From Rhodovastum atsumiense (GTDB lineage: Bacteria > Pseudomonadota > Alphaproteobacteria > Acetobacterales > Acetobacteraceae): a DNA stretch of 64,000 bases. Positions 1 through 8,366 of the stretch are shown here, piece by piece. The DNA lies in the NCBI RefSeq assembly GCF_937425535.1, contig NZ_OW485601.1, forward strand, positions 425,001 through 489,000, given 5' to 3'. Under the pieces are notes generated by a model. That model saw only the letters and a list, made by a program, of their open reading frames with translations, searched no databases and had not been told where the DNA came from. How positions within the stretch are numbered: position 1 is the stretch's first letter; each line of letters begins with the position of its first letter. The translations under genes were made by a program, and so were the position numbers.

Positions 1-63
1 CTGAAGTCCTTCGGCCTCGATCCGTCGGGGGCCGATACCGGCACGCCGCGCGTCATGAACTAG
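1..63 (+). CDS. 3' end of an unidentified gene
   Basis: The first 20 codons of the window read openly into a TAG stop at 61-63 and give a tail ending in TGTPRVMN. The body of the gene lies outside the window, so no family can be named. It is followed by a same-strand regulator after about 95 bases. Reading frame and codon use look like real coding sequence, but this is a weak call based only on the open frame. Confidence 0.4.
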   Translation: MKSFGLDPSGADTGTPRVMN

Positions 64-157
64 CCGCCCAGGGGCGGCATCGGATCTTGCCCTGCCGCCA
101 CCCACGGGGCCAAACTCCGGCATGGCCCCGGAACGCCACGGACGAAGCGGAGAACGA

Positions 158-1231
158 ATGCCTGCGATGCAGCCTCGTATCCTGAAGATCGGCTTCGTCC
201 TGGCCAACGGCTTCACCATGTCGGCCTTCGCGCTGTTCGTGGACATGCTGCGGCTCGCCGCCGACGAGGGCGACGGTTCCCGCCAGTTGCGCTGCTCCTG
301 GAGCGTCATCGGCCGTCCCGACCAGCCGATCCGCAGCAGCAGTGGCGTCTCCGTCACGCCCACGCATGGCTACGAGCAGCCGCGGAACTTCGACTATGTC
401 GTGCTGGTCGGCGGTATCCTGCACGCTGGCCCGAGCCTGGGCCCGGCGGCAAGCGCCTATCTGCACGAAGCGGCCCTGAGCGGCGTGCCGCTGATCGGCG
501 TCTGCACCGGTAGCCTGCTGCTCTGCCGCGAGGGGCTGATGAACGGCCGGCGCTGCTGCGTCAGCTGGTACCACTACCAGGATTTCCTGAACGAATTTCC
601 CGACCACCAGGTCACGGCGGACCGGCTGTTCCTGGTCGATGGCGACCGCATCACCTGTTCCGGCGGCGGCGGCGTGGCCGACCTCGCCGCCTACCTGATC
701 GAGCGGCATTTCAGCCAGGCGGTGGCGCAGAAGACGCTGCACATCCTGCTCTATGACCGGGCGCGCAGTGCCGAGGCGGCGCAGCCCCATCCGCCGATGT
801 CGGTCGGGGTCAGCGACGAGCGCGTGCGCCGCGGCCTGCTGCTGATGGAGCAGAACATCGCCTCTCCCCTGCCCATCCCCGAGATCGCCAGCCGCCTCGG
901 CCTGACCGTGCGGCACCTGGAGCGGCTGTTCCAGGAAGCGCTGTCGACCAGCCCGGCCTCGGCCTATCGCGACCTGCGCCTGCGCTACGCGACCTGGGTG
1001 CTGAGCAACACCGACCTGAGCGTAACGGAAGTGGCGTTGCAGGCGGGCTTCGCCGACTGCGCCCATTTCTCACGCCAGTTCCGCAAGGCCTATGGCCATC
1101 CGCCCAGCCGCCGGCGGCAGGACGCCGGGGCCACGTTCCCGGACGCCAGCCGGTTCAACCACCGGGCGATCTCCTTTGCCGAGATGCCGCTGCCTGCCCG
1201 CCCGCGACCGCCCGCCCGACGCGGCCCGTAA
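158..1231 (+). CDS. GlxA-family transcriptional regulator (DJ-1/PfpI plus AraC HTH)
   Basis: A cytoplasmic regulator of the GlxA/CdhR class, about 357 residues. The N-terminal two thirds is a DJ-1/PfpI amidotransferase-like ligand domain with the nucleophile elbow GVCTGS near residue 115. The C-terminal part, about residues 238-320, is an AraC/XylS double helix-turn-helix (EIASRLGLTVRHLERLF, then VTEVALQAGFADCAHFSRQF). I chose the ATG at 158, not the one at 122, because GGAG at 149-152 sits five bases upstream; an ATG at 167 is also possible. Relatives control carnitine, glycine betaine or arginine use, but no target is evident here. The gene runs convergent to the ThDP-enzyme operon. Confidence 0.85.
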   Translation: MPAMQPRILKIGFVLANGFTMSAFALFVDMLRLAADEGDGSRQLRCSWSVIGRPDQPIRSSSGVSVTPTHGYEQPRNFDYVVLVGGILHAGPSLGPAASAYLHEAALSGVPLIGVCTGSLLLCREGLMNGRRCCVSWYHYQDFLNEFPDHQVTADRLFLVDGDRITCSGGGGVADLAAYLIERHFSQAVAQKTLHILLYDRARSAEAAQPHPPMSVGVSDERVRRGLLLMEQNIASPLPIPEIASRLGLTVRHLERLFQEALSTSPASAYRDLRLRYATWVLSNTDLSVTEVALQAGFADCAHFSRQFRKAYGHPPSRRRQDAGATFPDASRFNHRAISFAEMPLPARPRPPARRGP

Positions 1232-1264
1232 CGGCCGCGCCGGCAGTGTCCCGCTGCCTCGGTC

Positions 1265-2932
1265 TCAGCGTGCGCCGGCAAGCGCCGCCGCGCGGGTGGA
1301 GGTGATGCTGCTCGACGGGGTCAGCACCTCGGGATCGACGCGCAACTCGATCAGCGCCGGTCCCGGCGCGGCCAGGGCGCGCGCGAACGCGGCGGGGAAT
1401 TCGGCATCCTCGGTCACCGTCTCGCCGCTGCCGCCGAGGGCACGGGCCAGCGCGGCGAAATCGGTGCGCAGATCGAGCCCGGTGCCGCTTACCCGGCCGG
1501 GATAGCGGCGCTCCTGGTGCATGCGGATGGTGCCGTAGATGCCGTTGTTGACGACGATCTGCACCAGCTTCGCGCCGCACTGCACCGCGGTCGCGAATTC
1601 CTGCATCGTCATCATGAAGCAGCCATCGCCGGAAAACGCGACCACCGGCGTGCCCGGACGGGTCAGTGCCGCGGCGACGGCGGCCGGGGTGCCGAAGCCC
1701 ATGGAACCGCTGGTCGGCGCCAGCTCGGTGCCGAAGCGCCGGTAGCGGAAGAAGCGGTGCAGCCAGATGGCGTAGTTGCCGGCGCCGTTGCTGATGATGG
1801 CGTCATCGGGCAGGGCGGCGCGCACCTGCTGCACCACCTTACCCAGATCGAGCGCCCCGCCCGCTTCGGCCGGCGTGCTGAAGGCAAGGTAGCCGGCATG
1901 CAGCGCAGCGGTCCGCGCTGCATCGGCCCGTGCCACCGTGCCCAGCGCCCGCAGCGCGGCGGCGGCGGAACGCATGTCGGCGGCGATCGGCAGGTCGGGG
2001 AAATAGACCCGTCCCGGTTCTTCCGGGTCGGGATGAATGTGCACCAGCGTCTGGCGCGGCCGTGGCGGCTCGATCAGGGTGTAGCCGCTGGTGGTCATCT
2101 CGCCCAGGCGCGCGCCCAGCACCAGCAGCAGGTCGGACTCGCGGATCGCTTTCGCGAGGCCGGGATCGATGCCGATGCCGACATGGCCGGCATAATTGGG
2201 ATGCTCGTTATCCAGCAGGTCCTGACAGCGGAACGACACGCCGACCGGCAGCGCATTGGCCTCGGCGAAATGGCGGATGTCCGCGCAGGCCGCTTCCGTC
2301 CAGCCGCCACCACCCAGCAGCAGGAAGGGCTTCTGCGCCGCCGCCAGCAGCGCGCGCACCTCATCGAGCGCTGCCGGGGTGGGGGCGGATTCGGCCGGCC
2401 GGGCGGGGGCCAGTGCCGCCGCGCCGGCGGGCTGGCGCAGCATGTCCTCGGGCAGCGCCAGCACCACCGGCCCGGGCCGGCCGGAGAGCGCCACATGGAA
2501 GGCCCGGCTGACATATTCCGCCATGCGCGACGGGTCGTCGATCTGCGCGACCCATTTCGCCATCTGCCCGAACATGCGGCGATAGTCGATTTCCTGGAAC
2601 GCCTCGCGGTCGATCTGCGAGCGCGCCACCTGGCCGATGAACAGGATCATCGGCAGCGAATCCTGGAAGGCGACGTGCACGCCGGAACAGGCGTTGGTGG
2701 CGCCCGGCCCGCGGGTCACCATGCAGATGCCGGGGCGGCCGGTCAGCCGGGCCTGGGCGGCAGCCATCATCGCCGCCCCCCCTTCCTGGCGGGCGTTGAT
2801 GAACTGGATCGGCTGCTGGTACAGCGCGTCGAGCACCGCCAGGAAGCTCTCGCCCGGCACGCCGAAGATGGTATCGACGCCATTGGCGAGCAGGCCGTCC
2901 ACGAGCCGCGTGGCGGCGGTTGGGGCAGTCAT
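1265..2932 (-). CDS. Thiamine diphosphate-dependent enzyme, acetolactate synthase/decarboxylase type
   Basis: About 555 residues with the three-domain layout of the ThDP decarboxylase/acetolactate synthase family. The conserved glutamate that activates ThDP is in GVPGES (E28), and the metal/diphosphate motif GDG lies near residue 431 with its paired NN (VVNNGIYG) near 462. An ATG at 2950 overlaps the upstream aminotransferase stop as ATGA, but GGAGACC eight bases before 2932 favours the later ATG. It is the last gene of an operon with an aminotransferase, an ALDH7-type dehydrogenase and a pipecolate oxidase-like protein. Its substrate is unknown. Decarboxylation of a 2-oxo acid such as 2-oxoadipate is a context-based guess. 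No small regulatory subunit gene is adjacent, which argues against branched-chain acetolactate synthase. Confidence 0.85.
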   Translation of the reverse strand: MTAPTAATRLVDGLLANGVDTIFGVPGESFLAVLDALYQQPIQFINARQEGGAAMMAAAQARLTGRPGICMVTRGPGATNACSGVHVAFQDSLPMILFIGQVARSQIDREAFQEIDYRRMFGQMAKWVAQIDDPSRMAEYVSRAFHVALSGRPGPVVLALPEDMLRQPAGAAALAPARPAESAPTPAALDEVRALLAAAQKPFLLLGGGGWTEAACADIRHFAEANALPVGVSFRCQDLLDNEHPNYAGHVGIGIDPGLAKAIRESDLLLVLGARLGEMTTSGYTLIEPPRPRQTLVHIHPDPEEPGRVYFPDLPIAADMRSAAAALRALGTVARADAARTAALHAGYLAFSTPAEAGGALDLGKVVQQVRAALPDDAIISNGAGNYAIWLHRFFRYRRFGTELAPTSGSMGFGTPAAVAAALTRPGTPVVAFSGDGCFMMTMQEFATAVQCGAKLVQIVVNNGIYGTIRMHQERRYPGRVSGTGLDLRTDFAALARALGGSGETVTEDAEFPAAFARALAAPGPALIELRVDPEVLTPSSSITSTRAAALAGAR

Positions 2933-2946
2933 CGTCAGGTCTCCGG

Positions 2947-4185
2947 TCATGCGGCGGGGGGACGCAGGGTCGCCACCGCGCGGGCGATGCGCGCCAGCGC
3001 CTCGCGCAGTTCCTCGATGGCTGTGGCGTAGGAGATGCGGAAATAAGGGGCGAGCCCGAAGGCCGAGCCCGGCACCACCGCGACCCCCGCGTCGTGCAGC
3101 AGGAAGCTGCAGAAATCGCGGTCGGAGGCGATCGTCCTGCCGTCCGGCGTCGTGGCCCCGATCACCCCGGCGCAACCGGGGAACACGTAGAACGCGCCCT
3201 GCGGCCGCAGGCAGCTCAGGCCGGGAATGGCGTTGAGCGCGTCCACTACCAGGTCCCGCCGCGCCTGGAAGGAGTCGCGGCGGGCAGCCAGTCCGTCCTG
3301 CGGCCCTTTCAGGGCGGCGAGCGCCGCCGCCTGGCTGACCGAGGATGGGCAGGAGGTGGACTGGCTCTGCACCACCGCCATGGCCCGGATCAGCGCGGCG
3401 GGGCCGCCGCCATAGCCGATCCGCCAGCCGGTCATGGCATAGGCCTTGGAGACGCCGTTCACCGTCAGCGTGCGCGCCCACAGCTCCGGCTCGACCGCGG
3501 CCGGGGTGGCGAAGGCCAGCCCGTCGTAGAGGATGTGCTCGTAGATGTCGTCGGCGATCACCCAGACCTGCGGATGGCGCAGCAGCACATCCAGCACCGG
3601 GCGGTACTCGGCGGCCGTGAAGGCCGCGCCGGTCGGGTTGCCCGGGGAATTGAGGATAATCCAGCGGGTGCGCGGCGTGATCGCCGCTTCCAGCGCGGCC
3701 GGGTCCGGGCGGAAGCCGTTGGCCTCGGTGCAGGCCAACGTCACCGGTACGCCGCCGGCGATGCGCACCATGTCGAGATAGGAGACCCAGCACGGCGTCG
3801 GGATGATCACCTCATCGCCAGGATCGAGGGTCGCCATCAGCGCGTTGTGGATGACCTGCTTGGCCCCGGCGCCGACGCTGATCTCGGCGGGCGTGTAATC
3901 AAGGCCGTTGTCGCGGCGGAACTTGGCGGCGATCGCCGCCTTCAGCGCCGGCATGCCGTCGAGCGCGGTGTATTTGGTCGCGCCGGCGCGCATGGCCTGG
4001 GCGGCGGCCTCCTTGATGGGATCAGGCGTGTCGAAATCCGGCTCGCCGGCGCCGAGGATGATGATGTTCGCCCCCGCCTGCCGCAGCCGCAGCGCCTCGG
4101 CGCCGATGCGCAGGATCTCCGAGACGCCGATGCCGCCGAGCCGGGCGGCGGCGCGGAACGCCGTCGCGTCGGAAAGCTGGTCCAT
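2947..4185 (-). CDS. PLP-dependent class I/II aminotransferase (AspC-like)
   Basis: A fold-type I aminotransferase of 412 residues. Visible motifs are the GAGEPDFDTPDPI entry segment, SPGNPTG (substrate and PLP-contacting region), DDIYEHILYDG, the Schiff-base lysine in VSKAYAMTGWRIGY near residue 245, and the C-terminal arginine in YFRISYA that binds the substrate carboxylate. These are typical of the aspartate/aromatic/aminoadipate subgroup Ib. It sits 18 bases downstream of the ALDH7-type gene and overlaps the ThDP gene's alternative start, so it is co-transcribed. If the operon degrades lysine through pipecolate and 2-aminoadipate, this enzyme would make 2-oxoadipate; that assignment is inference. 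Confidence 0.9.
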   Translation of the reverse strand: MDQLSDATAFRAAARLGGIGVSEILRIGAEALRLRQAGANIIILGAGEPDFDTPDPIKEAAAQAMRAGATKYTALDGMPALKAAIAAKFRRDNGLDYTPAEISVGAGAKQVIHNALMATLDPGDEVIIPTPCWVSYLDMVRIAGGVPVTLACTEANGFRPDPAALEAAITPRTRWIILNSPGNPTGAAFTAAEYRPVLDVLLRHPQVWVIADDIYEHILYDGLAFATPAAVEPELWARTLTVNGVSKAYAMTGWRIGYGGGPAALIRAMAVVQSQSTSCPSSVSQAAALAALKGPQDGLAARRDSFQARRDLVVDALNAIPGLSCLRPQGAFYVFPGCAGVIGATTPDGRTIASDRDFCSFLLHDAGVAVVPGSAFGLAPYFRISYATAIEELREALARIARAVATLRPPAA

Positions 4186-4203
4186 GGGTGTGCGCCCCGC
4201 CGC

Positions 4204-5742
4204 TCAGGTGATGTCGAACCGCACGCCCTGGGCGAGCGGCAGGCTGCGGCCGTAATTGATGGTGGCGGTGGCGCGGCGCATATAGCCCTTCCAGGCATCC
4301 GAGCCGGATTCCCGCCCGCCGCCGGTTTCCTTCTCGCCGCCGAACGCCCCGCCGATCTCCGCCCCGGAGGGGCCGATATTGACGTTGGTGATGCCGCAAT
4401 CCGAGCCGTTGACCGACAGGAACGCCTCGCTCTCGCGCAGGTCGTTGGTGAAGATCGACGAGGACAGGCCCTGCGGCACCGCGTTGTTCAGCGCCAGCGC
4501 CGCATCCAGCGTGTCATAGCGCATCACGTACAGGATCGGCGCGAAGGTTTCCTCGCAGACCGGCTCGGTCTGGGCGGGCATCTCCACCAGGGCCGGGCGC
4601 ACGTAGAACGCGTCCGCCGCGCCGGCATCGACGCGCTCGCCGCCGTGCACCACGCCGCCGGCGGCGCGGGCCTCGGCCAGGGCGCGCTGCATGGCGGCGA
4701 AGGCCTGGCCGTCGATCAGCGGCCCGACCAGCGTGCCTTCGCTCAGCGGGTCGCCGACCGGCACCGAGCGGTACGCGGCCCGCAGCCGCGGCACCAGCAC
4801 GTCGTAGACCTCCGCCTGCACGAACAGCCGCCGCAGCGTGGTGCAGCGCTGGCCGGCGGTGCCCATGGCGGCGAAGGCGATGGCGCGCACCGCCAGATCG
4901 AGATCGGCGCTCGGGCAGACGATGGCGGCGTTGTTGCCGCCGAGCTCCAGGATGGCACGGGCGAAGCGCGCCGCCAGCCGCGGCGCCAAAGCCCGGCCCA
5001 TGGCGGTCGAGCCGGTCGCCGAGACCAGCGGCACCAGCGGATGTTCGGCCAGCTTCTCGGCCAGCTCCTGCCCGCCCAGCAGCAATTCCGCCAGCCCCTC
5101 CGGCGCGCTGCCTCCGGCGGCGACGAAGCGGTCCTGCGCCCGGCGCAGCAGCGCCAGCGTTGCCAGCGCGCAGAGCGGCGTGCGTGGCGAGGGCTTCCAC
5201 ACCGTGCTGTTGCCGCAGACCAGCGCCAGCGCGGCGTTCCAGGCCCAGACCGCGACCGGGAAGTTGAAGGCCGAGATGATGCCGGTGACGCCGAGCGGAT
5301 GCCAGGTCTCCATCATCCGGTGCTCGGCCCGCTCGGTGGCGATGGTCAGGCCGTGCAGCTGCCGCGACAGGCCGACGGCGAAGTCGCAGATGTCGATCAT
5401 CTCCTGGACCTCGCCCTGGCCCTCGGAGGCGACCTTGCCCACCTCGATCGACACCAACCGCCCGAGCGCGGCCTTGGCGGAGCGCAGTTCCAGGCCGAAC
5501 AGCCGGACCAGTTCGCCGCGCTGCGGCGCCGGCACCTGCCGCCACTGCAGGAACGCGGCCTGCGCCCGTGCCAGCTTCGCCTCGGCGTCGGCATCGCTGT
5601 CGGTGACGACCCGGCCGAGGATGCTGCCATCGATCGGCGAACGCAGGGCCAGGGCGCCATCCGGTCGCAGCGCATCCGCCACTCCGAGGGTGGCGAGCAG
5701 GTCACGGACCTCGGCGGGGAGGTTGCGGGAGGCTGGGAGCAT
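4204..5742 (-). CDS. amaB: ALDH7-family aldehyde dehydrogenase, probable L-piperidine-6-carboxylate (2-aminoadipate semialdehyde) dehydrogenase
   Basis: An NAD(P)+-dependent aldehyde dehydrogenase of 512 residues. The ALDH7A1 signature is present: GIISAFNFPVAVWAWN, WKPSPRTPL, the general-base glutamate in ELGGNNAAIV near residue 268, and the nucleophile in GTAGQRCTTLRRLF near residue 297. The double N of GGNNA and the CTTLRR context separate ALDH7 (antiquitin/AmaB) from betaine or succinate semialdehyde dehydrogenases. Known family members oxidise 2-aminoadipate 6-semialdehyde, in equilibrium with piperideine-6-carboxylate, to 2-aminoadipate in lysine breakdown. It lies between a pipecolate oxidase-like FAD protein (46-base gap) and an aminotransferase, as expected for that pathway. 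Confidence 0.85.
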   Translation of the reverse strand: MLPASRNLPAEVRDLLATLGVADALRPDGALALRSPIDGSILGRVVTDSDADAEAKLARAQAAFLQWRQVPAPQRGELVRLFGLELRSAKAALGRLVSIEVGKVASEGQGEVQEMIDICDFAVGLSRQLHGLTIATERAEHRMMETWHPLGVTGIISAFNFPVAVWAWNAALALVCGNSTVWKPSPRTPLCALATLALLRRAQDRFVAAGGSAPEGLAELLLGGQELAEKLAEHPLVPLVSATGSTAMGRALAPRLAARFARAILELGGNNAAIVCPSADLDLAVRAIAFAAMGTAGQRCTTLRRLFVQAEVYDVLVPRLRAAYRSVPVGDPLSEGTLVGPLIDGQAFAAMQRALAEARAAGGVVHGGERVDAGAADAFYVRPALVEMPAQTEPVCEETFAPILYVMRYDTLDAALALNNAVPQGLSSSIFTNDLRESEAFLSVNGSDCGITNVNIGPSGAEIGGAFGGEKETGGGRESGSDAWKGYMRRATATINYGRSLPLAQGVRFDIT

Positions 5743-5788
5743 GGGGATCTCTCGCGGCTTGACGATGAAAAGGAGTGACGCGGGCGGA

Positions 5789-7075
5789 CTAGAAGCGTTC
5801 GCCGGTGAAATGGACCAGTTGCGCGCCGGCCTCGTAGCCGAATTCGCGGGCGAGCCGGAAGGACGGTGCCCGGGGATCGGTCCAGGGCAGCGGCATCTCC
5901 TGCTCGGGCAGGTCGCCGAGCACGTGCCGCGCCAGCACCTGGCCGAACACGGTGCCCGGGGCGATGCCGCGGCCGTTATAGCCGGAAAAGCCGATCACGT
6001 TCGGGGCGAAGCGGTGCAGCCGCGGCAGGGCGTTGTCGGTCATGCCGATCCAGCCGTACCAGGCATGCCCGAAGCGGACCTCGCCGAGCGCCGGGAACAG
6101 CCGGCGCAGCGACCGCCGCGCCCAGGCATCGTGCACGGCGGCGCCGCCGGCGCGCAGCGCGCCGACGCTGCCGAACACCAGCCGTCCGGCGGCATCCATG
6201 CGGAAGGAGGACAGCACTTCCTTGGTGTCCCAGCACCCCTCCCCGCCCGGCAGGATCTGCCGGCGCAGCGCCGGGTCGAGTGGCGACGTGGCCAGGTTGA
6301 AATACGGCAGGTGGACCTGCTCGCCGCGCACCACGCGCCACGGGCCTTCGCTGTAGGCATCGGTGGCGACGATCACCCAGTCGGCCCGCACCGTGCCGCC
6401 GGCGGTGCGCAGCCGCCATTCCCCGCCGGCGCGCTCGCAGGCGGTGACGGCGCTGCCGGCATGCAACACCGCCCCGGCCCGGGCCGCCGCGTGCGCGAGG
6501 CCATGCGCATAGGCAAGCGGCTGCAGCGTGCCGGCGCGCCGGTCGAGCAGCGCCCCGCTGTAAGCCCGGGTGCCGATGCGCGCCGCCGTCGCCTCGGCCG
6601 ACAGCACCTCGACCGGGGCCCCGCGCTTCGCCCACTGGGTGGCGCGGGCCTCGATCTCGCGCAGGCCGGCGTCGCCGACCGCGCAATGCAGCGTGCCGGC
6701 GCGCTGCAACTCGCAGGCGATGCCGTGGGCGTCGATGATCTGCATCACCTGCTGCGGCGCGTCGCCGAGCAGATGCAGCAGGCGCTCGCCATGTACCGGC
6801 CCGAGCTCGCCCGGCAGGTCGTCGGGCATCACCCACATGCCGGCATTGATCAGGCCGACATTCCGGCCGGCGCCGCCGAAGCCGAAGCTGCGGGCCTCCA
6901 GCACCACCGCGCGGGTGCCCGCCTGGGCCAGGTGCAGCGCCGCCGAGAGGCCGGTATAGCCGCCGCCGACAATGGCGACGTCAACCCGAACGTCCCCCCT
7001 CAGTGCCGGCGCGTCCGGCGGCGGCGGCGCGGTTTCCGCCCAGAGGCCATGGGAACGCGAGTCTGTCACCATCAT
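5789..7075 (-). CDS. amaA: FAD-dependent amine oxidoreductase, probable L-pipecolate oxidase (AmaA-like)
   Basis: A DAO-family flavoprotein of about 428 residues. The Rossmann motif VAIVGGGYTGLSAALHLAQAG (about residues 33-53) is followed by an ARSFGFGGAGRNVGL segment typical of the AmaA/gamma-glutamylputrescine oxidase group, and by a C-terminal FSGYNGRGIAPGT FAD-contacting stretch. The open frame extends further upstream, but tandem ATGs at 7075/7072 follow a GAGAG, and this start leaves a normal intergenic region to the divergent LysR gene. In Pseudomonas, AmaA oxidises L-pipecolate to piperideine-6-carboxylate, the substrate of AmaB. Here amaA and amaB homologues are adjacent and head the operon. 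Oxidation of another cyclic or secondary amine remains possible. Confidence 0.8.
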   Translation of the reverse strand: MMVTDSRSHGLWAETAPPPPDAPALRGDVRVDVAIVGGGYTGLSAALHLAQAGTRAVVLEARSFGFGGAGRNVGLINAGMWVMPDDLPGELGPVHGERLLHLLGDAPQQVMQIIDAHGIACELQRAGTLHCAVGDAGLREIEARATQWAKRGAPVEVLSAEATAARIGTRAYSGALLDRRAGTLQPLAYAHGLAHAAARAGAVLHAGSAVTACERAGGEWRLRTAGGTVRADWVIVATDAYSEGPWRVVRGEQVHLPYFNLATSPLDPALRRQILPGGEGCWDTKEVLSSFRMDAAGRLVFGSVGALRAGGAAVHDAWARRSLRRLFPALGEVRFGHAWYGWIGMTDNALPRLHRFAPNVIGFSGYNGRGIAPGTVFGQVLARHVLGDLPEQEMPLPWTDPRAPSFRLAREFGYEAGAQLVHFTGERF

Positions 7076-7211
7076 CGTTCTCTCTCGGAACCGAACAAGC
7101 CGGGTCAGCGAGGCCGCCGAGCGGGCATGCCTCATCACGGCGGGTTTACAGCCGGGCGGTGATGCCGAATATCGACGTTTGATCGGGAGTTCATTCCAGG
7201 AGGGAATGACC

Positions 7212-8111
7212 ATGCTGACCGCGCGGCGTTTCCTGCCGTCCATGTCGTTGCTGGCGGCGTTCGAGGCCGCGGCCCGGACCGGCAGCGTGACGGCGGCTTC
7301 GCGCGAGCTGGACCTGACGCAAAGCGCGGTGAGCCGGCAGATCAAGGCGCTGGAGGCGCAACTGGGGGTGGCGCTGTTCGTGCGCGAGCGGCAATCGATC
7401 CGGCTGACCCTGGCCGGCCAGGGCTATGCCCGTGAGATCCACGAGGCGTTGCGGCGCATTTCCACCGCGTCATTGAACCTGCGCGCCAACCCGCACGGGG
7501 GCACGCTCAATCTCGCCATTCTGCCCACCTTCGGCGCGCGCTGGCTGGCGCCGCGGCTGAAGGGCTTCCTCGGCGCCCATCCGGGGGTGTCGGTGAACTT
7601 CGTCTCCCGCCTGTCGCCGTTCGATTTCCGCCTGGATTCGGTGGATGCGGCGATCCACTTCGGGCATCCGCACTGGCCGGGCGCGGAGCTGACCTTCCTG
7701 ATGTCCGAGACCATCGCCCCGGCCTGCAGCCCTGCCTTCCTGGCCGCCCACGCCCCGCGCTGCGCCGCCGATTTCCTCAATCTGCCGCTGCTGCACCTGA
7801 CCTCGCGGCCGGACGGGTGGGAACGCTGGCTGGCGGCCAACGGGGTGCCGGACGCGACCGTGCATGGCATGTTGTTCGACCAGTTCGCCGCCGCCACCCA
7901 GGCGGCGGTCGCCGGGCTGGGCATCGCCCTGCTGCCGACCTTCCTGATCGCCGAGGAACTGCAGCGGGGTGATCTGGTGCTGGCCGGGGCGGAGATGCGC
8001 GGCGGCGCCGAAGCCTATTACCTGGCCGTGCCGCTCGAACGCGTCACCTTCCCGCCGCTGATCGCCTTCCGCGCCTGGATCGCCGGGGAAGCCGCCAGAC
8101 CGGTGGGATGA
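7212..8111 (+). CDS. LysR-family transcriptional regulator (GcvA-like)
   Basis: A 299-residue LysR regulator. The N-terminal winged helix-turn-helix covers about residues 8-65 (LLAAFEAAARTGSVTAASRELDLTQSAVSRQIKALE) and the rest is a periplasmic-binding-protein-like effector domain. The open frame begins far upstream, but AGGAGG at 7198-7203 is eight bases before the ATG at 7212, which also gives the usual family length. It is divergent from the amaA-amaB-aminotransferase-ThDP operon across about 136 bases, the classical arrangement for a LysR activator of that operon. Pseudomonas amaBA also has a neighbouring LysR gene. The inducer is probably a pathway intermediate; this is inference. Confidence 0.88.
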   Translation: MLTARRFLPSMSLLAAFEAAARTGSVTAASRELDLTQSAVSRQIKALEAQLGVALFVRERQSIRLTLAGQGYAREIHEALRRISTASLNLRANPHGGTLNLAILPTFGARWLAPRLKGFLGAHPGVSVNFVSRLSPFDFRLDSVDAAIHFGHPHWPGAELTFLMSETIAPACSPAFLAAHAPRCAADFLNLPLLHLTSRPDGWERWLAANGVPDATVHGMLFDQFAAATQAAVAGLGIALLPTFLIAEELQRGDLVLAGAEMRGGAEAYYLAVPLERVTFPPLIAFRAWIAGEAARPVG

Positions 8112-8137
8112 TCCCGGCGTCCCGCCTCGGTGCAGCG

Positions 8138-8183
8138 GCCGGCATATACGCCATCATGCCGGCATGATGGCGTATATGCCGGC
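8138..8183. repeat. Perfect 46-bp palindrome with no spacer
   Basis: Two 23-base arms (8138-8160 and 8161-8183) are exact reverse complements and meet without a loop. The arm contains GGCATATACGCC, and the centre is ATGCCGGCAT. It begins 26 bases after the lysR stop. There is no U-run on either side, so it is not a typical intrinsic terminator. It could act as a lysR terminator, a dyad operator or a repetitive extragenic palindrome. No other copy was seen in this window. Confidence 0.8.
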
Positions 8184-8242
8184 GTGCGGATCGCAGTAGT
8201 TCTTTCCCGCACGCTAATGAGTTTGTGCTTTGCAAGAAGCGG

Positions 8243-8260
8243 TCCAGAAAATTATCTGGA
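8243..8260. promoter_or_regulatory. Dyad TCCAGA-N6-TCTGGA upstream of the class III aminotransferase gene
   Basis: TCCAGA (8243-8248) and TCTGGA (8255-8260) flank AAATTA, and the central AATT shares the same symmetry axis. Only one base pair of the 18-bp dyad breaks symmetry. It lies about 107 bases before the aminotransferase start in an unusually A+T-rich stretch. It is a candidate operator; the Crp/Fnr regulator two genes downstream is one possible binder, but the sequence is not a TTGAT-N4-ATCAA box. Confidence 0.4.
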
Positions 8261-8366
8261 TCCGGCAACTACTGGCCTGACTGATCCAACTGCTTCCACC
8301 CGGTGCGAACCAGCACCGGCTGCCGTTTCATTTGGCCTGAGCAAGCAGCGTGAGTGAGAAAGCAAC

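Noticed and set aside
2920-7162. Very long open frames on the plus strand (952 and 774 codons)
   Set aside because: They are antisense to well-supported enzymes; their translations are Arg/Gly/His/Ala-rich with no domain, as expected from G+C-rich shadow frames.
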